A program made the translations under genes and the position numbers. From Gammaproteobacteria bacterium (lineage in GTDB: Bacteria > Pseudomonadota > Gammaproteobacteria > Enterobacterales > Permianibacteraceae): a stretch of DNA of 64,000 nt. Under the pieces are notes generated by a model. That model did no database searches. It was not told the DNA's origin and was given only the letters and a program-made list of their open reading frames with translations. Below are positions 53,204-64,000 of this stretch, piece after piece. The stretch is from NCBI GenBank assembly GCA_016182845.1, contig JACPFT010000008.1, forward strand, positions 62,001 to 126,000. Reading direction: 5' to 3'. Within the stretch, counting starts at the first letter, position 1, and each line of letters begins with the position of its first letter.

Positions 53204-54400
53204 ATGAAAGCCGATTATTTTGCCCATCTCGCCCGCGAACTCGATGCCATCCGCGCCGCCGGCCTGTACAAGGACGAGCGCGTCATCACCTCCCAGCAGT
53301 CGGCCGACATCACGGTGAGCGGCGGCGAGCATGTGCTCAATTTTTGCGCCAATAACTATCTCGGCCTCGCCAACCACCCGGAGTTGATCAAAGCCGGCCA
53401 GGACGGCCTGGCGAAATACGGCTATGGCATGGCCTCGGTGCGTTTCATCTGCGGCACCCAGGATGTGCACAAGACCCTGGAATCGCGTATCTCCGGCTTC
53501 TTAGGGCTGGAAGACACCATCCTCTATTCCTCCTGCTTCGACGCCAACGGCGGCCTGTTCGAAACCCTCTTGGGCGAAGAGGACGCGGTGATCTCCGACA
53601 GCCTGAATCATGCCTCCATCATCGACGGCGTGCGCCTGTGCAAGGCCAAGCGCTTCCGTTATGCCAATAACGATATGGCCGATCTGGAGGCCAAGCTGCA
53701 GGAGGCGAATGCCGCCGGCGCCCGCTTCAAGCTCATCGCCACCGACGGCGTGTTCTCCATGGACGGCTTTATCGCCAATCTCAAGGCCGTCTGCGATCTG
53801 GCCGACAAGTACGATGCCCTGGTCATGGTGGACGACTCCCATGCCGTGGGCTTTATCGGCGAAAAAGGCAAGGGAACCCACGAGTACTGCGGCGTCATGG
53901 GCCGGGTCGACATCATCACCGGCACCTTAGGAAAAGCCCTGGGCGGCGCCTCCGGCGGCTATACCAGCGCGAAAAAGGAAATCATCGACATCCTGCGCCA
54001 GCGTTCCCGCCCCTATCTGTTCTCCAACACCCTCTGCCCGTCCATCGCGGCAGCGACGATCCGTTGCCTGGACATGCTGGAATCCGGCGATTCGCTGCGC
54101 AAGAAGCTGCGCGAGAATGCAGCCCATTTCCGCGCCGAGATGGGCAAGCTCGGCTTCAGCCTGCAACCCGGCGAACATCCCATCATCCCGGTGATGCTGG
54201 GCGACGCCGCCCTGGCCAAGCGCTTCGCGGACCTGATGCTCAAGGAAGGCATCTACGTGGTCGGCTTCAGCTTCCCGGTGGTGCCCAAGGGCGCCGCGCG
54301 CATCCGCACCCAGATGTCGGCGGCCCATGACAAGGCCCATATCGACCGCGCCGTGGCGGCGTTCGCCAAGGTGGGGCGGGAGCTGGGGGTGATTCGTTAA
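53204..54400 (+). CDS. kbl: 2-amino-3-ketobutyrate CoA ligase (glycine C-acetyltransferase)
   Basis: 398 residues of the alpha-oxoamine synthase family. The PLP lysine is K244 in [40 protein letters not shown] and [15 protein letters not shown] are conserved. It converts 2-amino-3-ketobutyrate and CoA to glycine and acetyl-CoA. It is followed by tdh, which makes its substrate, so the pair carries out threonine breakdown. The ATG at 53204 begins the conserved N-terminus. Confidence 0.97.
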   Translation: MKADYFAHLARELDAIRAAGLYKDERVITSQQSADITVSGGEHVLNFCANNYLGLANHPELIKAGQDGLAKYGYGMASVRFICGTQDVHKTLESRISGFLGLEDTILYSSCFDANGGLFETLLGEEDAVISDSLNHASIIDGVRLCKAKRFRYANNDMADLEAKLQEANAAGARFKLIATDGVFSMDGFIANLKAVCDLADKYDALVMVDDSHAVGFIGEKGKGTHEYCGVMGRVDIITGTLGKALGGASGGYTSAKKEIIDILRQRSRPYLFSNTLCPSIAAATIRCLDMLESGDSLRKKLRENAAHFRAEMGKLGFSLQPGEHPIIPVMLGDAALAKRFADLMLKEGIYVVGFSFPVVPKGAARIRTQMSAAHDKAHIDRAVAAFAKVGRELGVIR

Positions 54401-54411
54401 GTTTTGCAAGA

Positions 54412-54499
54412 CCCGTTCGCCCTTCGACAGGCTCAGGGCGAACGGAGGATACGACGGTTGGTGCAACCACCGTTCGTGCTGAGCCTGTCGAAGCACGAA
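54412..54499. repeat. Two GTTCG/CCTGAG palindromes between kbl and tdh
   Basis: Element A (54412-54445) has arms CCGTTCGCCCT and AGGGCGAACGG around TCGACAGGCTC. Element B (54468-54499) has TTCGTGCT and AGCACGAA around GAGCCTGTCGA. They lie between two genes of one operon and would be transcribed as hairpins. Confidence 0.8.
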
Positions 54500-54524
54500 T
54501 CTTGCCGTCGACGGAGCAGAACCC

Positions 54525-55553
<1,029 letters not shown>

Positions 55554-55586
55554 GAACTTTTTGCGTCTGCCCATCGTCCAATGCGA

Positions 55587-55611
55587 GGCGGGCCGCCCGG
55601 TCCGCCTTTTT
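55587..55611 (+). terminator. Rho-independent terminator of kbl-tdh
   Basis: An 8-bp stem (GGCGGGCC/GGTCCGCC with one G-T pair), a 4-base loop and TTTTT directly after it lie 34 bases past the tdh stop. Confidence 0.85.
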
Positions 55612-55631
55612 CATGTCCCGGAGTTGATAGC

Positions 55632-56105
55632 ATGAGTCCCCAGCATCCCGATCTCGCCTGGCACTGGAAAAGCTTCGCCGAACTCTCCACCCGCGAGCTC
55701 TATGCGCTCTTGCAGCTGCGCGCCGAGATCTTCGTGGTGGAACAGGCCTGCGCCTACCAGGACCTGGACGGCCGCGACCCGGCCTGCATGCACCTGCTGG
55801 GCTGGGCCGGCGAGCGCCTGGTGGCTTACTTGCGCGTGGTGCCGCCCGAGGCTTCCGCCTTCGGCCTGCCCAGCTTCGGCCGGGTGGTCTCGGCCGGCGA
55901 CTGCCGGGGCTTGGGCCTGGGCCGGGCGGCGGTGCGCCTGGCCGTGGATTATCTGCAGCAGGCCTACCCGGGCCAGACCCTGCATATCAGCGCCCAAGCC
56001 TATCTCAGGGATTTCTATGCCGGCTTCGGTTTCGTGGAGGTGGGGGAAGCCTATCTGGAAGACGGCATTCCCCATCGGGGCATGGAGCTGGCGGCGGCGC
56101 CATAA
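55632..56105 (+). CDS. elaA: ElaA-like GNAT acetyltransferase
   Basis: 157 residues. It begins WHWKSFAELSTRELYALLQLRAEIFVVEQ, typical of ElaA, and has the acetyl-CoA loop segment VVSAGDCRGLGLGRAAVRLA and the end FYAGFGFVEVGEAYLEDGIPHRGMEL. The substrate is unknown. The start at 55632 follows a terminator, so it has its own promoter or is read through from tdh. Confidence 0.92.
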   Translation: MSPQHPDLAWHWKSFAELSTRELYALLQLRAEIFVVEQACAYQDLDGRDPACMHLLGWAGERLVAYLRVVPPEASAFGLPSFGRVVSAGDCRGLGLGRAAVRLAVDYLQQAYPGQTLHISAQAYLRDFYAGFGFVEVGEAYLEDGIPHRGMELAAAP

Positions 56106-56147
56106 GAGAACGGCGGATCCGTCTGCGCGGATGCGCACCGATCCAGT

Positions 56148-56187
56148 CCCCTCTCCCTTGATGGGAGAGGGTTAGGGAGAGGGTGAG
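56148..56187. repeat. CCCTCTCCC-type repeat
   Basis: CCCCTCTCCC-TTGAT-GGGAGAGGGT followed by a second GGGAGAGGGT. It lies between two convergent genes (elaA-like and the secreted protein), the typical place for such an element. Confidence 0.8.
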
Positions 56188-56194
56188 AACCGCC

Positions 56195-56770
56195 TCAGAT
56201 CTTGCCCAGCTTGTCCAGGTCCACGGCCTTGGCATAGGCCTGGACGTCCTCCAGGCTGGCGCCCATGGCTTCCACCTTGATCAGGGTCTTGCCGCCCACC
56301 ACCAGGCTCAGCTTGGGATTGTCCTGGGGGTTTTCCACGATGGCCTGCTGGCCATTGATCTGCACCAGCTTGCCGCCGCTCATGGTGGCGAAGGCCGGGT
56401 TGGCGATCAGGCCCATCATGCCCTGCAAGAGCGGAGAATCGGTGATGATTTCCAGCTTCACCGAGGCCTCGCCCTTGTTGTAATTGCGCGAGGCGGTGAT
56501 GCCGCCGCCGAACAGGGCGCCGGCTGCCGCCGAGCTTTCCGCTTCGCCGGCTTCCCAACCGGACAGGGCATCGGGCAGCACGGTCTTGAAGGCCTCGGCC
56601 TTCTTCTGGCGGATCAGGCTGGCGGCATAGTCCAGCTGGCTGGCGGCCTTGGACATATCGCCCTTCTCGTAGGCGCTCTGGGCTTCGTCGATGGCGGCCT
56701 CCACCTCGTCGGCGGCATGGACGGGCAGGGCGCTCAGGGTAAGCAGGGCGAGGGTGGCCAGGGTCTTCAT
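56195..56770 (-). CDS. Secreted protein, unknown function
   Basis: 191 residues with a signal peptide (MKTLATLALLTLSALPVHA). The mature start (DEVEAAIDEAQSAYEKGDMSKAASQLDYAASLIRQKK, given in parts) is a helical pair like a short TPR. The second half is a beta-rich domain with GGGITASRNYNKGEASVKLEI and ends in a helix. It resembles uncharacterised periplasmic proteins found singly in many proteobacteria. No operon partner is evident. Confidence 0.7.
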   Translation of the reverse strand: MKTLATLALLTLSALPVHAADEVEAAIDEAQSAYEKGDMSKAASQLDYAASLIRQKKAEAFKTVLPDALSGWEAGEAESSAAAGALFGGGITASRNYNKGEASVKLEIITDSPLLQGMMGLIANPAFATMSGGKLVQINGQQAIVENPQDNPKLSLVVGGKTLIKVEAMGASLEDVQAYAKAVDLDKLGKI

Positions 56771-56865
56771 GGGAGAATCCTTGTGTGTCCTTACGCGGGC
56801 GGGATGCCCGCGTTCACCATAGCAGAAGCGACCGGAAATGCCGTGATCCCGAGCACAAGCCGCGC

Positions 56866-57786
56866 TTACTCCGGCACGACCTCCGCCCGCTCGTTGGCGA
56901 TGCCCGAGAGCACATGCCCGGTAGGACCCACGGCGGCGGCGGAATCGCAATGTCCGGTCTGGTCGTCGAAGAAGAAATCCGGCTCGAATTCGCGCAAAAA
57001 GGGCGCCTTCTCCAAGCCGCCCAGGAACATGGCCTCGTCGATCTCGATGTTCCAGTCCATGAGGGTGCGGATGGCGCGCTCGTGGGCGGGGGCGCTGCGC
57101 GCCGTCACCAGGGCGGTGCGTATGCGCATGGGCGAATCCTCGCCGGCCTGTTGCAGGGCGCGCAGTGCCTCCAGCAGGGGCTTGAACGGCCCGGGCGGCA
57201 GGGGCCGCGCCTTGTGCTTGCGCTCGTGCTGCTGGAAGCTCTCCAGGCCCGAGGCCTGAAAAATCCGCTCCGCCTCGTCGCTGAACAGGACGGCATCGCC
57301 GTCGAAGGCGATGCGGATCTCGCCCGGATGCTGGCTGGCGTTGACCATGGACTGGGCATAGACCCGCGCCGCCGGATAGCCGGCCTTCAGGGCCTCGCGC
57401 ACGTCGCTCTCGTTGGCGGAGAGGAAGAGATTGGCGTTCAGGGCATTGAGGTAGCGGTAGGGCGAACGGCCACGGGTGAACACCCCGCGCTCCAGCTTGA
57501 GCCTGGCCTTCTCCGCCGAGCGGAACACGCGCAGCCCCGAGACCGGATCGTTGCGCGACAGGATCACCACCTCGACGCGGTGCGCGGCCTCGGTGTTGAA
57601 GGCCAGGAGCTTCTTGACCAGGGGATAGGCCACGCCGGTATTGGCCGGCTGCTCCAGGCGCTCCAGTTGCAGGCGCTTATAGGCCTGGTCGCAGTCGGTC
57701 TCGAACACCCGGTTCTCCTCCTCGAAGTCGAAGAGGGCGCGGGAGGAGATGGCGACCACCAGTTTTCCATCCAGGGTAACGGGCAT
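56866..57786 (-). CDS. 5'-nucleotidase, cytosolic type I family
   Basis: 306 residues matching the 5'-nucleotidase (NT5C1-like, PF06189) family. LVVAISSRALFDFEEENRVF is the N-terminal signature; RIAFDGDAVLFSDEAE carries the catalytic aspartates (HAD-like DxD), TALVTARSAPAHERAIRTL and LGGLEKAPFLREFEPDFFFDDQ the remaining motifs. These enzymes dephosphorylate nucleoside monophosphates in the cytosol. The start MPVTLDGK at 57786 is set by homology. Confidence 0.92.
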   Translation of the reverse strand: MPVTLDGKLVVAISSRALFDFEEENRVFETDCDQAYKRLQLERLEQPANTGVAYPLVKKLLAFNTEAAHRVEVVILSRNDPVSGLRVFRSAEKARLKLERGVFTRGRSPYRYLNALNANLFLSANESDVREALKAGYPAARVYAQSMVNASQHPGEIRIAFDGDAVLFSDEAERIFQASGLESFQQHERKHKARPLPPGPFKPLLEALRALQQAGEDSPMRIRTALVTARSAPAHERAIRTLMDWNIEIDEAMFLGGLEKAPFLREFEPDFFFDDQTGHCDSAAAVGPTGHVLSGIANERAEVVPE

Positions 57787-57824
57787 GGGCTTTCCTTTAT
57801 CCGTTGCGGCTTGGCGCGACAAAA

Positions 57825-57870
57825 GCCCGTTCGTCCTGAGTAGCCGACCTGGGTCGGCGTATCGAAGGGC
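57825..57870. repeat. GTTCG/CCTGAG palindrome
   Basis: GCCCGTTCGTCCTGAGTA and TATCGAAGGGC flank a perfect inner hairpin GCCGACC-N2-GGTCGGC (57843-57858). It lies upstream of the nucleotidase gene, after the DUF808 stop. Confidence 0.75.
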
Positions 57871-57897
57871 GGAGGGGCGAACCCTTCAAGCCTAGGC

Positions 57898-58827
<930 letters not shown>

Positions 58828-59276
58828 GGGGTGTCCTTGTGTGGGCTCAGAAACGAAAAAGGCCTAGCGTAACGTTAAGCCTTTTCTCGTCAACTATGGC
58901 CCCGGCGTCACCGAAATCAATCGCTGAAAGCCGCGTCAAATCTCGACAGAGGCAATTTGGAAGCCAATTTATGCCCCCAAATATGCCCCCAGATTGTTGA
59001 CGCTACCCCGCCGGGGCGACAAAACTTAGGGCTGCCATTCTATCTGCCTATGTGGCTAGTGCGCCAACATAGTGCCGCTCACACTTGATACCCAGCGAGG
59101 CGCGGTTATCGCGTCATTGCCTGACCGCTCCGCCGGCATTACAGTGGCGCCTCGGGCCCCCTCGCCCCCTGCCTGCCGGCCCCAACCCCGCCCGGCTCGC
59201 CCGCCGCCGCTATGCCATCCGCACAGACCAGCCGCCTCCGGTCGGTCGAACAGTAACCACGAACACCGTAGTACCC
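58828..59276. other. Gene-free boundary region before the hsd operon
   Basis: This 449-base stretch holds no convincing gene. It begins with a hairpin AAAAGGC...GCCTTTT (58857-58885) that looks like a terminator with T-runs on both strands although no gene reads into it. Two direct copies of TATGCCCCCA follow (58970-58979 and 58982-58991), and then TTGACG with a possible -10 at 59021-59026. The sequence after 59072 reads VPLTLDTQR in one frame, faintly like the start of a P4-type integrase (MPLTDTxxR). It may be the scar of an integration event at the module's left edge. Confidence 0.45.
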
Positions 59277-61108
<1,832 letters not shown>

Positions 61109-61112
<4 letters not shown>

Positions 61113-62449
61113 GCTTGCCGAGATATCCGGAGTACAAGGACAGCGGCGTGGAGTGGCTGGGGGAAATTCCTAGTCACTGGGAGGTACGCAAATTCCGGCA
61201 CGCGTTCACAGAGAGTATTGAGAAAATTGGCTCAGATGTGGTCGGTGTCATGCTCTCCGTGTCCGGTTACCGTGGCATCGAGGTAAAGGAATACGACGAC
61301 GAAAATCGCAGACGTCTCGATGATGAGTTGGTGGGTTACCGAATTGTCCGCCCCGGACAGCTTGTCGTGAACACGATGTGGCTGAACTACGCGGGCCTAG
61401 GCGTCTCTGACCATGAGGGCCACGTCAGCCCGGCCTACCGGAGCTACTGGATTGAACCAGCGTTCAACAAACGCTTTGTACATCATATGATGAGGTGCGA
61501 GAGCTTCGTGCGGGGATATACCAAGTTCCTCACAGGCATACGTCCAAATTCGCTGCAGATGAGTCGCGAGGATTTGATGGCGTTCCAGCTTCTTAGTCCT
61601 CCAGTTGATGAACAAACCGCCATCGCCGCCTTCCTCGACCGCGAGACCGCCAAGATCGATGGTCTGATCGCCGAGCAGGAAACGCTGCTCGCGCTCCTGG
61701 CCGAGAAACGCCAGGCCACCATCTCCCACGCCGTCACCCGCGGCCTAGACCCCGACGCCCCCCTCAAGGACTCCGGCGTGCCCTGGCTGGGCCAGGTGCC
61801 GGCGCATTGGGATATCATCCCGCTCAAATACCTGGTCAATTTGAAAAGCGGTGGAACTCCTAGTAAGGAAAATCCAGACTATTGGAATGGGGAAATCCCT
61901 TGGGCCTCCGCAAAGGATCTGAAATCGGAAGTTCTTGAGGATACTCAGGACCATATAACGGAATATGCAGTTAGTTCCGGTGCGGCCTCGCTAGTTCCTG
62001 CCGGAGCGGTATTGGTTGTTGTACGCGGCATGATTCTGGCACGTATGTTCCCGGTGACCGAATTGCGTGTACCGATGGCAATCAACCAGGATCTGAAAGC
62101 AGTACTACCGTTGGATCGAATCCACGGCTCCTATTTGGCATGGCTATTGAGAGGTAGCGCGTCGGAATCACTAAACCGCTTGGATGAAGCCGGCCATGGC
62201 ACCAAGGCGCTGCGTATGGATTCTTGGACCTCAATGCAGCTTCCAATCCCTCCCATTCTGGAGCAAAAAGCCATCGCAAGCTTTATCCTGCGCGAGACAA
62301 GTCGGCTAGACGTCTTGGTATCCGAAACGAACAAAGCTATCACCCTACTGAAAGAACGCCGCTCCGCCCTGATCGCCGCCGCCGTCACCGGCCAGATCGA
62401 TGTGCGCGGCGCCATGGCCGACAGTCACCCCGAGGCGTTGGCGCCATGA
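61109..62449 (+). CDS. hsdS: Type I restriction-modification specificity subunit HsdS
   Basis: 446 residues with two target-recognition domains. Each half opens with the same motif: [17 protein letters not shown] and [21 protein letters not shown]1 spans about residues 26-165 and TRD2 about 235-390; between and after them lie the conserved helical spacers ([20 protein letters not shown] and [20 protein letters not shown]). The TRD DNA is visibly less GC-rich than the spacer-coding and neighbouring DNA, as expected for exchanged domains. Starts and stops overlap with hsdM and with the next gene. Confidence 0.94.
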
Positions 62450-63378
62450 GCGATATCCAGTTGTTCCGTTTGCAGAACGGCAAGGCCACGGAGCTGTCCG
62501 GCCAGGCCGTGGCCCTGGAGCGGCAGTTGCAGACCCTGATCGAGGGCCAGATGGAGACGCTCCTGGGCGTGCGCTTCCTAGCCAGCGAATACGCCACCGG
62601 CAAGACTCACCGAGGCCGTATCGATTCCCTGGGCCTGGACGAGAACGGCTGCCCGGTAATCGTCGAGTACAAGCGCGACAAGAAAGAGAACGTCATCAAC
62701 CAGGGCCTGTTCTACCTGGACTGGCTCCTGGATCACCAGGCAGAATTCCGCTGGCTGGTCATGGACAAGCTCGGCCGCGAGGCGGCCGACGCCATCGACT
62801 GGAGCGGCACCCGCCTACTCTGCATCGCCGCCGACTACACTCGTTACGATCAGCACGCCGTGCAGCAAATCGCGCGCAATATCGAGCTGCTGCGCTACAA
62901 GCTGTTCGGCGAGGAACTCTTGCTCCTGGAGCTGGTCAGCAGCCATAGCGTGCCCGACGCCACGGCCGTGCGCGCCGAAACTCCGGATGCTGCGGCGAGC
63001 ATGGCGAAGCCCAAGGCGGCCAGCAAGGACAAGAGCCTGACCGATCAGCTGGAACAGGCCAGCCCCGACATCCGCCGGCTCTACCAGGAAACCGCCGGCT
63101 TCCTGCTCGCCCTCGGCGAGGACGTCCAGGAAAAGCCCCTCAAGCTCTACACCGCCTTCCGCCGCCTGAAGAATTTCGCCTCGGTGATCCTCCAGGCCAA
63201 CCGCCTGCTCGTCATGCTCAAGCTCGACCCGGCCAGCGCCACCCTGGAGGAAGGCTTCAGCCGCGACGTCACCCACATCGGCCACTGGGGCACCGGCGAT
63301 CTGGAACTGACCCTGCGCAGCCTAGCCGACCTGGAACGCGCCAAGCCGCTTCTGGAGCGCAGCTATGCCGAGAATTGA
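62446..63378 (+). CDS. NucS-like PD-(D/E)xK nuclease domain fused to DUF5655
   Basis: 310 residues. The N-terminal domain (about 20-150) is NucS/DUF91-like: LLGVRFLASEYATGKTHRG, D60 in RGRIDSLGLDENG and the E74-x-K76 pair in PVIVEYKRD form a PD-(D/E)xK active site. An alanine/lysine linker (about 180-200) leads to a C-terminal DUF5655 domain (KLYTAFRRLKNFASVIL, DVTHIGHWGTGDLELTL, ending LERSYAEN). The start overlaps the hsdS stop (ATGA), so it is made with the methylase subunits. The domain pair is known near type I systems; its role there is not established. A DNA-targeting accessory nuclease is inferred. Confidence 0.85.
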   Translation: MSDIQLFRLQNGKATELSGQAVALERQLQTLIEGQMETLLGVRFLASEYATGKTHRGRIDSLGLDENGCPVIVEYKRDKKENVINQGLFYLDWLLDHQAEFRWLVMDKLGREAADAIDWSGTRLLCIAADYTRYDQHAVQQIARNIELLRYKLFGEELLLLELVSSHSVPDATAVRAETPDAAASMAKPKAASKDKSLTDQLEQASPDIRRLYQETAGFLLALGEDVQEKPLKLYTAFRRLKNFASVILQANRLLVMLKLDPASATLEEGFSRDVTHIGHWGTGDLELTLRSLADLERAKPLLERSYAEN

Positions 63379-63444
63379 TCGGAAAAAGGTCGCTGGCGCG
63401 GCCTTCCCGATTCGCATGGCCAAAAAGCCCGTGGAGGCGAAAAC

Positions 63445-63750
63445 ATGAACGGCTTGCCCGCCTACCAGTTCCTGGAACGCCTCCAGGCCTTGCCCTTCGT
63501 CGAGGCCATCTGGCTGTACGGCTCCCGGGCGCGCGGCGACCACCGGCCGCGCTCGGACATCGATCTGGCCATCGTCTGCCCGGCGGCCAGCGACCGCCAG
63601 TGGCAGGAGGTCCTGGACATCGTGGAGAATGCCGATACCCTGCTGGAGATCGACTGCCTGCGCCTGGACCGGGAGGCGCCGGGCAGCGCCTTGCGGCAGA
63701 ATGTCGAGAAGGACAAGCGTGTCATCTACCAACGGAAGACCAGCCTATGA
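63445..63750 (+). CDS. MNT-type minimal nucleotidyltransferase
   Basis: 101 residues. The nucleotidyltransferase motif is GSRARGD at 26-32 with the metal aspartates D38 and D40 in RSDIDLAIV and a third, D70, in LEIDCLRLD. Size and motifs match MntA/MNT antitoxins that modify (AMPylate) a HEPN partner. GGAGG lies seven bases upstream. Its stop overlaps the start of the next gene (ATGA), the usual MNT-HEPN coupling. It lies 66 bases after the nuclease gene. Confidence 0.9.
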   Translation: MNGLPAYQFLERLQALPFVEAIWLYGSRARGDHRPRSDIDLAIVCPAASDRQWQEVLDIVENADTLLEIDCLRLDREAPGSALRQNVEKDKRVIYQRKTSL

Positions 63751-64000
63751 CGCCCCCCGCCGCCAGCGAACGCCTGCGCCTCGCCCTGACCGAATGGTCC
63801 CGCGCCCTGACGCGCCTGGAGGAGGCCCTGGCCCTGCCGCCGGGCAATGAACTGCTCGTCGACGGCACGATCCAGCGCTTCGAGTTCTGCTTCGAGCTGT
63901 GCTGGAAGGCGCTCAAGTTCGCCCTGCTGGAGGCCGAGGGTTTCGAGGTGGCCTCGCCGCGCCAGGCCTTGCAGAAGGCTTATGCGGTGCAGTGGTTGGC
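63747..64000 (+). CDS. HEPN-like nucleotidyltransferase partner (HI0074 family), cut by window edge
   Basis: The first 84 residues are present. RLRLALTEWSRALTRLEEAL opens a four-helix bundle, and the diagnostic HI0074-type segment is QRFEFCFELCWKALKFALLE followed by the SPRQALQKAY element. Such proteins pair with MNT enzymes; in proven systems the HEPN partner is an RNase toxin neutralised by adenylylation. The catalytic R-x4-6-H motif would lie beyond the window, so toxicity cannot be judged. Confidence 0.85.
   Translation, partial: MTPPAASERLRLALTEWSRALTRLEEALALPPGNELLVDGTIQRFEFCFELCWKALKFALLEAEGFEVASPRQALQKAYAVQWL

Overview
This is a high-GC, gene-dense piece of a proteobacterial chromosome. 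The gene orders point to a gammaproteobacterium or a close betaproteobacterial relative. They include ubiE-ubiJ-ubiB followed by hinT-tatA-tatB-tatC, dapF-DUF484-xerC-HAD phosphatase, cyaY divergent from an lptM-like lipoprotein, hemB beside ppk, and kbl-tdh. I cannot name the genus. No rRNA, tRNA or CRISPR array was seen.

Layout. Positions 1-4.7 kb hold a TonB-dependent receptor, a pentapeptide-repeat/class III cyclase fusion and an acyl-CoA thioesterase. Positions 4.7-11.4 kb hold the Tat export genes and the ubiquinone genes, all on the minus strand. Positions 11.6-20.1 kb hold small conserved genes, TerC, the HAD-xerC-DUF484-dapF operon, a parvulin-type isomerase, a phospholipase C-like secreted protein and lptM. 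Positions 20.2-30.5 kb hold cyaY, an esterase, an RND pump, a possible Tat-exported solute-binding protein, a racemase, and a divergent EamA transporter/MocR regulator pair. Positions 30.6-37.7 kb hold an M3 peptidase, PhoX behind a five-unit Pho-box-like array, a degenerate GGDEF protein and a binding protein. Positions 37.8-44.7 kb form a heavy-metal (Czc/Cus-type) CBA efflux operon with two His-rich periplasmic accessories. Positions 44.8-58.8 kb carry dgkA, an RlmI-like methyltransferase, ppk, hemB, rarD, kbl-tdh, an ElaA-like acetyltransferase, a 5'-nucleotidase and DUF808.

From about 58.9 kb to the right edge lies a defence-type accessory module: hsdM, hsdS, a NucS-like nuclease/DUF5655 protein, then an MNT nucleotidyltransferase and a HEPN-like (HI0074-type) partner cut by the window edge. 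Start and stop codons overlap between most of these genes, so they look like one operon. No hsdR is inside the window.

Intergenic DNA is rich in dispersed palindromic repeats of at least four kinds. (a) Nested GCCAAGG-type inverted repeats. (b) GTTCG-CCTGAG...TTCGAAGG palindromes whose centres differ but stay self-complementary. (c) CCCTCTCCC/GGGAGAGGG elements, one of which supplies the C-terminus of XerC. (d) A 165-bp element with perfect 22-bp terminal inverted repeats at 35162-35326, which supplies the stop codon of the GGDEF gene.

The most interesting items are the restriction-modification/nuclease/MNT-HEPN operon, the Pho-box-like array beside the inverted-repeat element, the pentapeptide-cyclase fusion lacking the usual purine-specifying lysine, and the layered intergenic repeats.
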